Assembly: GCA_013001935.1 (NCBI GenBank)
Contig: JABDKZ010000088.1
Location: forward strand, 1-6,329
DNA length: 6,329 nucleotides
Origin: Maribacter sp.
GTDB taxonomy: Bacteria > Bacteroidota > Bacteroidia > Flavobacteriales > Flavobacteriaceae
Direction of reading: 5' to 3'
Notes under the pieces: generated by a model
Told to the model about the DNA's origin: nothing
Databases searched by the model: none
What the model saw: only the letters and a program-made list of their open reading frames with translations
Shown here: in pieces, positions 1 to 5,880 of the stretch
How the letters are laid out: every line of letters starts with the position of its first letter
Numbering within the stretch: position 1 is the stretch's first letter
Translations under genes and position numbers: made by a program

Positions 1-35
1 ATAAATTTTTTGTAGAACTTAAACTAAAGGTATAA
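1..35 (+). CDS. C-terminal end of an upstream gene (partial), possibly a sensor histidine kinase
   Basis: Only the last ten codons are present. The frame starting at base 3 reads KFFVELKLKV and stops at TAA 33-35; the other two forward frames hit stops at 2-4 and 13-15. The stop shares its final A with the ATG of the response regulator (TAATG), the usual layout for translationally coupled genes. In Bacteroidota, LytTR response regulators are commonly preceded by a LytS/YehU-type histidine kinase, and an alternating hydrophobic strand such as FVELKLKV fits the end of its ATPase domain. The kinase identity is inferred from context; ten residues cannot prove it. The 5' part lies outside the window. 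Confidence 0.5.
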   Translation, partial: KFFVELKLKV

Positions 36-751
36 TGGAATTAAAGGCTATAATCGTCGATGATGAACCATTGGCAATCAATGTACTTAAAAATTATGTT
101 GAACAGGTCAAGGAACTGCAACTTGTACATACCTTTTCTAATGCGGTCGATGCTTCTACCTACTTACAAAGCCATGAGGTTGACCTGATATTTTTAGATA
201 TACATATGCCCATATTAGATGGCTTTGATTTCATTAGAACCCTTCATGAGGCACCTATGGTCATCATAACCACAGCCCACGAGGAATTTGCCCTGGAGAG
301 CTTTGAACTTGAGGTACTTGATTATCTGATAAAACCGATTCCCTTTCCAAGATTTCTAAAGGCTGTAAATCGCATTCTTAAATTAAAACAAATTAACAGC
401 TCACCTGAAAATAATAGCCACAACGACCATCCCAGTATCTTTGTAAAAGTCGATAAAAAGAAACTGCAAAAAATCTACCTTGATGAAATCGTGGTGGTCG
501 AGAGCTTAAAAGATTACATTCGAATAAAAACCACTACGGGAAAATATATTGTACACAAGACCTTAAGCAGTTTTACCGACGAATTACCATCGGATCAGTT
601 TATCAGAATTCACCGTTCCTTCACCATTTGTATTGATAAAGTACAAGTTGTGGAAGGCAATAGTGTTGAAATCGATAATACCCGCTATACCATCGGCAGA
701 AGCTATATTAATGAAGTCAAGGCCAAAATACTGAATAACTCCATCAACTAG
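35..751 (+). CDS. LytTR-family two-component response regulator
   Basis: A cytoplasmic transcription regulator that would be phosphorylated by a partner histidine kinase and then bind DNA. Residues 1-120 form a receiver domain: acidic pair D9-D10, phospho-acceptor D55 in FLDIHMP, switch Thr T80 in IITTAH and conserved Lys K100 in YLIKPI. Residues about 134-235 form a LytTR DNA-binding domain, recognisable from the IFVKVDKK start, the VESLKDYIRI strand and the FIRIHRSF motif. The length (238 aa) is normal for the family and the protein appears intact. The ATG at 35 is preceded by AAAGG at 26-30, and it overlaps the stop of the upstream gene, supporting this start. Its targets are unknown. The operon that follows after a 206-bp gap might be regulated by it, but nothing in the sequence proves this. 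Confidence 0.95.
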   Translation: MELKAIIVDDEPLAINVLKNYVEQVKELQLVHTFSNAVDASTYLQSHEVDLIFLDIHMPILDGFDFIRTLHEAPMVIITTAHEEFALESFELEVLDYLIKPIPFPRFLKAVNRILKLKQINSSPENNSHNDHPSIFVKVDKKKLQKIYLDEIVVVESLKDYIRIKTTTGKYIVHKTLSSFTDELPSDQFIRIHRSFTICIDKVQVVEGNSVEIDNTRYTIGRSYINEVKAKILNNSIN

Positions 752-841
752 CATACATTTCCATTTTACTCTAAAAACCAGCTTCATAATTACCTTTTTA
801 TTATAATATTCAGCTTCTAGGAACCGTCATTAGTCGAATAT

Positions 842-934
842 TATTGTACCACTTCTTTTTTGTTCTCAATTTGAAAAGAATTGATTAAGGGTCAATCTAC
901 ACCCTATAAAACCCATGCTTAGCGTATTGTACCA
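842..934 (+). repeat. Exact 10-bp direct repeat TATTGTACCA (842-851 and 925-934)
   Basis: TATTGTACCA occurs at 842-851 and again at 925-934, 83 bp apart, or roughly eight helical turns. The first copy overlaps the -33 part of the candidate promoter; the second lies in the first unit of the tandem repeat before the ATG. Two sites on the same helix face could suit a dimeric regulator or a looping interaction. A chance match in AT-rich DNA is possible. Confidence 0.4.
843..873 (+). promoter_or_regulatory. Candidate Bacteroidota-type promoter for the cytochrome operon
   Basis: The established Bacteroidota consensus is a TTG near -33 and TAnnTTTG near -7. TTG at 844-846 is followed after 19 nt by TCAATTTG at 866-873, which matches the -7 element except for C in place of A at its second position. 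Transcription would start near 880, giving a leader of about 78 nt that contains the tandem repeat and hairpin upstream of the ATG at 958. The consensus is short and one position mismatches, so this is tentative. Confidence 0.28.
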
Positions 935-954
935 ATGCTAAGTGAATTGCACAA
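915..954 (+). repeat. Imperfect 20-bp tandem repeat immediately upstream of the cytochrome gene
   Basis: Unit 1 (915-934, starting ATGCTTAGCG) and unit 2 (935-954, starting ATGCTAAGTG) abut exactly and match at 15 of 20 positions. The array ends 3 bp before the ATG at 958, where a ribosome would normally sit. LytTR regulators are known to bind two short direct repeats spaced about two helical turns apart; a 20-bp period is close to that, and a LytTR regulator gene lies just upstream. A match to a specific LytTR consensus is not clear, so the role as an operator is inference. Confidence 0.5.
918..942 (+). promoter_or_regulatory. Possible leader hairpin before the cytochrome gene
   Basis: CTTAGC (918-923) pairs with GCTAAG (937-942) and ATTG (926-929) pairs with CAAT (933-936). 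This gives a 10-bp stem with a 2-nt bulge (924-925) and a 3-nt TAC loop. In RNA, two further G-U pairs could extend the base. It ends 15 nt before the start codon and could affect translation initiation if transcribed. In DNA the same symmetry could be a protein site. No T tract follows, so it is not a terminator. Confidence 0.4.
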
Positions 955-957
955 AAT

Positions 958-3327
958 ATGAAAAGGAAAGGAGTCTTTACTTTGCAGTACCCACTAACAC
1001 CGTGGTATTTATTGGTTGTAATGCTTCTACTCGTAATGCCTACCGGCTGCAAATGGGACAATGCCAAAACCGAAAGTGCATTGAGCGGTATTGGGTATGC
1101 CAAGATTCCTGAAAAGGTAGATTTCACCTTCCATGTAAAGCCCATTATTTCCGATAGGTGCTTTAAATGCCACGGTCCTGACAAAAATGCTATTGAAGCC
1201 GGCCTTTCGCTTAACATCGCTGAAGACGCCTATAAGGCCCTAGGGGATAAAAAAGACCACTTCGCCATCGTACCCGGTGATATAGAAAATAGTGAATTGG
1301 TGCACCGCATTCATAGTAAAGATCCCAATATGAGAATGCCGCCTCCTGAATCTAACTTGGAGCTCACTGCCTATGAAAAGGAAATATTGACCAAATGGAT
1401 CGAGCAAGGGGCCGAGTACAAAGAACACTGGGCATTTATTGAACCGCAAAAACCTGAAGTACCGACTACATCCCAAACGTCTTGGGGAAATAACGAGATA
1501 GACCAATTTATCATAGCCAAACAAGAGGAAAATGGGCTAAGCCCCAGCGAGCCAGCAACAAAGGAAAAAATTTTACGAAGACTATCTTTTGATCTAACCG
1601 GCTTGCCACCTAGTATTGAGGAGCTAAACAAATTCAAGAATGACGGTGCTGAAAATGCGATCGAAAAAATGATCGATCATTATTTGGATACCCAGGACTA
1701 TGCCGAGCATATGGCGGCGGAATGGATGGATATTGCCCGCTATGCGGATACCCATGGCTATCAGGACGATTTTGAACGAATTATGTGGCCCTGGCGCGAT
1801 TGGGTCATTCATGCCTTCAATAAAAACATGCCCTATGACGAATTTGTAACCTACCAGCTTGCCGGTGATCTTTTACCGAACCCTACCAAAGAACAGATCC
1901 TCGCCACCGGTTTTAACAGAAACCACAAAATTACCTTTGAGGGGGGCGTGATCCCCGAAGAATATAGGGTGGAATATGTCGAAGACCGCACCACAACCTT
2001 CGGTACAGCGTTTCTGGGTCTTACTTTTGAATGTGCACGCTGCCATGATCATAAATATGACCCTATTAGTCAGCAAGAACATTTTGAGCTGTTTAGCTAT
2101 TTCAATAATATCAATGAGAAAGGACTGGTCTCCAACCAAAAAGAAACCCCTGAACCCTATATGGTTATTTCCGAACAGGAAAAAAATGACGTTTATGATT
2201 TCATAAATTTCCAGAAGAGTGAAATGAAAGAAATCCCCTTGATGGTTATGAAAGAAATGGAAGAACCACGACCTGCCTACATACTTGATCGCGGAGTGTA
2301 TGACCAGCCTACAGAACAAGTATATCCCAATACCCCTAAAGCCATTATGCCCTTTCCAGAGGAATTCCCAAAAAACAGATTGGGTTTGGCTAAGTGGTTG
2401 TTCCAAAAGAAAAATCCGCTTACAGCCAGGGTTACCGTGAATCGCCTTTGGCAGCGCATGTTCGGCACAGGCCTGGTAAGTACCTCCTTTGATTTTGGTA
2501 ACCAGGGCGCTTTACCGACCCATCCTGGGTTATTAGACTTTCTAGCCCTTAAAATGCAGGAAGAAAATTGGGATATAAAAAAGATGCTGAAATATATCGC
2601 CCTCTCGGCTACCTATCAACAAAGCACCAAGGTCACCAGTGAAGTAATGGAGCGTGATCCTGAAAATAAATGGTTGACCCATGCCCCGAGGTTACGCTTG
2701 TCGGCAGAAACCATTCGTGACCAAGCGCTGAAGCTTAGTGGTTTGCTAAGCAAAGAGATCGGAGGGCCCAGTGTAAAGCCCTATCAACCTGAAGGCATCT
2801 GGGAAGAGACCACAGGCGGTGGTGGCGGTACAACAGCCTCATATATACAAAGCGAAGGTAGCGACCTTTACCGCAAAAGTCTCTATACCTTTTGGAAGCG
2901 AACCGTGCCCCCACCCAGTATGATGACCTTCGATGCCTCTTCGAGGGACTTATGTTCGGTAAAAAGACAACAGACCAATACTCCCTTACAAGCTTTGGTC
3001 CTGTTGAACGACCCACAACTTATTGAAGCTTCCAGAGTCATGGCCTTCCATGCGTTAACATCAAATACCAGCGACATTAAGGAGAAGATAGGCCATCTTT
3101 TTGAAAAAGCCACTTCGCGTCTCCCGGATGAGGAGGAATTGCAAATGTTATATACGTATTATGAACAGGCGCTTTCCAAAATAAAAGCAGAGGAAATCAG
3201 TGCCGAGGAGTACCTTTCAATAGGTACGTATCGTAGCACGCGGAACGTCTCTAAAGAAGAATGGGCAGCACTGTCTTTAACCGCACATACCATTCTAAAT
3301 CTAGATGAAACTATAACAAGAGGATAA
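958..3327 (+). CDS. PSCyt1-DUF1549-DUF1553 cytochrome c-like envelope protein (probable lipoprotein)
   Basis: An exported haem-containing protein of the planctomycete-type cytochrome family; its biochemical role is not established. Residues 1-31 look like a lipoprotein signal (basic start, hydrophobic LLVVMLLLVM, then PTGC with Cys31), although Pro at -3 is atypical. PSCyt1 spans about 54-150, with haem motif C68-F-K-C-H72 and likely axial Met127 in RMPPP. DUF1549 covers about 176-390, including LSFDLTGLPP and a second motif C359-A-R-C-H363 followed by DHKYDP. DUF1553 covers about 428-785, with EPRPAYILDRG, TVNRLWQRMFG, LYRKSLYTFWKR and TNTPLQALVLLNDP, ending in the usual NLDETITRG. At 789 aa it is short for the family: only about 39 residues separate DUF1549 from DUF1553, where many relatives carry a long linker or LamG domain. 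An in-frame TGA at 943-945 makes ATG 958 the first possible ATG; no Shine-Dalgarno is visible, as is common in Bacteroidota. Confidence 0.95.
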   Translation: MKRKGVFTLQYPLTPWYLLVVMLLLVMPTGCKWDNAKTESALSGIGYAKIPEKVDFTFHVKPIISDRCFKCHGPDKNAIEAGLSLNIAEDAYKALGDKKDHFAIVPGDIENSELVHRIHSKDPNMRMPPPESNLELTAYEKEILTKWIEQGAEYKEHWAFIEPQKPEVPTTSQTSWGNNEIDQFIIAKQEENGLSPSEPATKEKILRRLSFDLTGLPPSIEELNKFKNDGAENAIEKMIDHYLDTQDYAEHMAAEWMDIARYADTHGYQDDFERIMWPWRDWVIHAFNKNMPYDEFVTYQLAGDLLPNPTKEQILATGFNRNHKITFEGGVIPEEYRVEYVEDRTTTFGTAFLGLTFECARCHDHKYDPISQQEHFELFSYFNNINEKGLVSNQKETPEPYMVISEQEKNDVYDFINFQKSEMKEIPLMVMKEMEEPRPAYILDRGVYDQPTEQVYPNTPKAIMPFPEEFPKNRLGLAKWLFQKKNPLTARVTVNRLWQRMFGTGLVSTSFDFGNQGALPTHPGLLDFLALKMQEENWDIKKMLKYIALSATYQQSTKVTSEVMERDPENKWLTHAPRLRLSAETIRDQALKLSGLLSKEIGGPSVKPYQPEGIWEETTGGGGGTTASYIQSEGSDLYRKSLYTFWKRTVPPPSMMTFDASSRDLCSVKRQQTNTPLQALVLLNDPQLIEASRVMAFHALTSNTSDIKEKIGHLFEKATSRLPDEEELQMLYTYYEQALSKIKAEEISAEEYLSIGTYRSTRNVSKEEWAALSLTAHTILNLDETITRG

Positions 3328-3329
3328 TC

Positions 3330-4823
3330 ATGAGTGAGAAAAAAATTCTAGAAGAACGGTCTTTGATCCTCAACCGAAGGTCCTTTTTAGGAAAAACTGC
3401 CTTAGGAGTAGGTGCGGTAGGCCTAGCTTCACTCTTGGGGGTTAATTTTTTACGAAAAAACCAGTCCGGTCTTTTAACTGCGGATAGCGGACCAACAGGT
3501 ATAAAAGGCATTTTAGATTCGTTGCACCATCCGGCAAAGATCAAAAGGGTTATTTATTTGTTCCAGAGTGGTGGCCCCTCACAATTGGAACTCTTTGATT
3601 ATAAACCGCTACTGAATGAACGGCGTGGTGAGGACCTACCCGATTCTATCCGCAAAGGGCAGCGTTTAACCGGTATGACCTCCGGGCAAGATAAATTTCC
3701 ATTGGTGGGTTCCCAATTCGGGTTTCAGCAACATGGAAAGAATGGGGCCTGGATCAGCGATCTACTGCCCTATACCGCAAAAATGGCCGATGACATCTGT
3801 ATTGTAAAATCTATGTATACTGAGGCCATTAACCACGATCCCGCAGTCACTTTCTTCCAAACGGGGTCACAGCAACCCGGGAGACCAAGTATTGGGTCCT
3901 GGTTGAGCTATGGCTTGGGCAGTGAAAATGAAAATCTGCCTGCCTTTACTGTCCTATTATCCCGGGGCTCTGGTAGGCCGAACGGACAGCCTTTGTACAC
4001 GAGATTATGGGGTAATGGCTTCCTTCATTCCTTGCATCAAGGGGTGCAGTTTAGGGCAGCGAAGGATCCGGTATTGTACTTAAACGACCCAAAAGGGATT
4101 ACTAAGGCAGGAAAAAGGGATATGTTAGATCAGATTGCGGCCTTGAACGATAAACATTTTCAAGAAAACGGTGATCCCGAAATACAAAGTAGGATAGCCC
4201 AGTATGAAATGGCATATCGCATGCAGACCTCGGTACCTGAGGTCATAAATACCGATAACGAACCCGATTATATATATAAGATGTACGGGGCCGACGCTAA
4301 AATTCCAGGCACTTATGCGGCGAACTGTTTGTTGGCCCGTAGGTTGGCAGAACAGGATGTTCGTTTTATACAACTCTATCATATGGGATGGGACCAACAC
4401 GATAACCTTCCCGGAGCCATTGCCAGACAGGCCAAGGACGTAGATCAGGCTTCCGCAGCCTTGGTGGCCGATTTAAAACAACGCGGTATGCTAGAAGATA
4501 CCTTGGTAATTTGGGGCGGGGAATTTGGTCGAACCAACTATTCACAAGGGGTATTGACCGATACCAACTATGGTCGTGACCACCACCCACGCTGCTTTAG
4601 TATGTGGATGGCCGGTGGGGGCATAAAACCAGGCATCGTATATGGCGAGACCGATGACTTTGGCTATAATATTACCCAAAACCCAGTGCATGTACATGAC
4701 TTTCAAGCCACGCTCTTGCATCAATTGGGTATCGACCACGAAAAATTGGTATACAAATATCAGGGAAGACGCTTTCGGTTAACCGATGTAGAAGGGCATG
4801 TTATAAAGGATATTTTAACCTAG
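3330..4823 (+). CDS. DUF1501 family protein with Tat signal (alkaline phosphatase/sulfatase-like fold)
   Basis: An exported protein that is the standard neighbour of PSCyt1/DUF1549/DUF1553 proteins; the reaction is unknown. The N-terminus has a twin-arginine motif, N15-R-R-S-F-L-G, followed by a hydrophobic AlGVGAVGLASLLG-type stretch, so it should cross the inner membrane folded through Tat. The DUF1501 domain runs from about residue 65 to the end: RVIYLFQSGGPSQLELFD, MGWDQHDN (352-359), WGGEFGRT (395-402), GRDHHPRC (R416-D417-H418-H419-P420) and HDFQATLLHQLGI near the C-terminus. DUF1501 is placed in the alkaline phosphatase-like clan; the conserved Asp and His residues are candidates for metal binding, which is inference. 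The length (497 aa) is normal and the frame intact. The ATG lies 2 bp after the preceding stop, with AAGAGG at 3318-3323 as a good ribosome binding site, so the two genes are clearly co-transcribed. Confidence 0.95.
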   Translation: MSEKKILEERSLILNRRSFLGKTALGVGAVGLASLLGVNFLRKNQSGLLTADSGPTGIKGILDSLHHPAKIKRVIYLFQSGGPSQLELFDYKPLLNERRGEDLPDSIRKGQRLTGMTSGQDKFPLVGSQFGFQQHGKNGAWISDLLPYTAKMADDICIVKSMYTEAINHDPAVTFFQTGSQQPGRPSIGSWLSYGLGSENENLPAFTVLLSRGSGRPNGQPLYTRLWGNGFLHSLHQGVQFRAAKDPVLYLNDPKGITKAGKRDMLDQIAALNDKHFQENGDPEIQSRIAQYEMAYRMQTSVPEVINTDNEPDYIYKMYGADAKIPGTYAANCLLARRLAEQDVRFIQLYHMGWDQHDNLPGAIARQAKDVDQASAALVADLKQRGMLEDTLVIWGGEFGRTNYSQGVLTDTNYGRDHHPRCFSMWMAGGGIKPGIVYGETDDFGYNITQNPVHVHDFQATLLHQLGIDHEKLVYKYQGRRFRLTDVEGHVIKDILT

Positions 4824-4843
4824 CCTAATCCAAGCAGAGTAAA

Positions 4844-5878
4844 ATGAAACGTAGACGCTTTATTCAAAATACATCTTTGGCTGCCGGAGGCATCTTGGCG
4901 GGCATGCCTAGTTTGAATGCTTTGACGCCATTCAAGGACCTTATTATTGGTCATAATTCGCATCGCTATAAAATTGATATGAACTGGGGGGCTTTGAATT
5001 CAGCCTTCTACCCCGTGAACGATTGCCATGAAATGGTGCAGGATTCCAAAGGAAGGATCATTCTTTTGACCAATCATACTAAGAACAATGTCATCGTTTA
5101 CGATAGATAGGGAAAACTGATCGAAGTTTGGGGAACGGATTACCCCGGGGCACACGGACTCACCTTGCATGTTGAAAACGGAGAGGACGTATTGTATATT
5201 TCGGATAATGCAAGGCACGAAGTTATCAAGACCACTATTGATGGGAAGGTGATGCAGGTATTTACCTATCCCGAGGCATCGGGAAAATACGCCTCAAAAG
5301 ATTTGTACATACCTACTGAAACAGCCATTGCCGAAAATGGGGATGTGTATGTGGCCGATGGGTATGGTGAGCAGTACATTATGCATTACAATGCCAAGGG
5401 CGAATTACTAAATACCTTTGGCGGTAAAGGGAACGAAGATGCGCTCTTCAATAATGCCCACGGCATTTGTATTGATAAGCGCAACCCTGCCAATCCGACC
5501 TTACTGATAACCGCCAGACAGCAAAATAAACTCAAGCGATTTACCATGCAAGGCGAATTCATTGAAAGTTCCGATTTACCGGGCGCCTATATCTGCCGGC
5601 CGGTGATACACGGCACCAACGTGTATTTGGCCACCATATGGTCTGGGGACGGAAGCGAGGGCACCGGCTTTATATCTGTACTCGGCAAGGACAACAAATT
5701 GATCTCGGCACCGGGAGGAAGTACGCCCAACTATAACAACGGTACCTTGGAGCATATGCACCAGACCTTAAAGATCTTTCATCACCCCCATGATGTCTGT
5801 GTGGATGAGGATGAAAACCTATATGTGGCCCAATGGAATTCCGGAAAGACCTATCCCATAAAATTATTCAGGGTTTAG
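4844..5878 (+). pseudogene. Tat-exported six-bladed NHL-type beta-propeller protein, interrupted by an in-frame TAG
   Basis: Read through the internal stop, this frame encodes 344 positions. Residues 1-26 carry a Tat signal (R3-R-R-F-I-Q, then LAAGGILAG). Six blade-like units follow, with strand patterns such as GDVYVADGYGEQYIMHYN: about 61-88, 104-140, 157-190, 205-240, 249-290 and 314-344. Three units begin with a His motif: AHGL (H104), AHGI (H206) and HPHDV (H316), as in NHL and peptidylglycine alpha-amidating lyase-like propellers. Codon 89 (5108-5110) is TAG, so normal translation gives only 88 residues: signal plus blade 1. The second half has no good start; its first in-frame ATG is at 5252 (codon 137), lacking a signal. 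Frame and similarity continue cleanly across the stop, pointing to one substitution or a base-call error. The gene starts 20 bp after the DUF1501 stop and its function is unknown. The call of a disrupted gene is firm for this sequence; whether the living cell has it is not. Confidence 0.85.
5108..5110 (+). other. In-frame amber codon inside the propeller gene
   Basis: TAG follows ...VIVYDR and precedes GKLIEVWG in one uninterrupted frame. The site is the turn residue between a blade's last strand and the next segment. The equivalent residues in other blades of the same protein are Lys (YNAKGELL, codon AAG) and Gln (FTMQGEFI), and AAG or CAG become TAG by one base change. Four genes nearby include three that end with TAG (749-751, 4821-4823, 5876-5878), so TAG is a normal stop here and not a reassigned sense codon. 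Confidence 0.9.
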
Positions 5879-5880
5879 CT

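Larger units (their letters stand above)
752..957. other. Intergenic region between the regulator and the cytochrome operon
   Basis: This 206-bp AT-rich gap contains no convincing ORF. No strong terminator follows the regulator. There is a 9-bp perfect inverted repeat (ATAATATTC 803-811, GAATATTAT 836-844) with a 24-nt loop, but the stem is almost all A/T and the T-rich stretch at 852-862 follows at a distance, so it is a poor terminator. The downstream half holds the repeat elements and candidate promoter listed separately. This gap is the most likely place for the operon's promoter because the later gaps are only 2-20 bp. Confidence 0.7.

Noticed and set aside
803..844. Inverted repeat as a terminator of the response regulator
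   Set aside because: The 9-bp stem is nearly all A/T with a 24-nt loop and no adjacent T run, so it is a weak candidate.
1873..2406. Minus-strand ORF of 177 codons
   Set aside because: It lies wholly inside the conserved DUF1549/DUF1553 coding region, shows no recognisable domain, and its residues look like the antisense of a real gene.
2812..2832. Glycine-codon run (GGC/GGT) as an unstable microsatellite
   Set aside because: It is a short five-codon run with mixed codons at a loop that is often glycine- and threonine-rich in this family; the frame is intact on both sides.
5108..5110. Genetic-code change or programmed amino acid insertion at TAG
   Set aside because: TAG ends three neighbouring genes normally, and no downstream stem-loop or other recoding signal was recognised; a mutation or base error is simpler.
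5165..5878. Independent gene starting at TTG 5165
   Set aside because: The frame is open back to the TAG at 5108 and the sequence from 5111 already continues the propeller; the TTG has no ribosome binding site and would start inside blade 2 without a signal.
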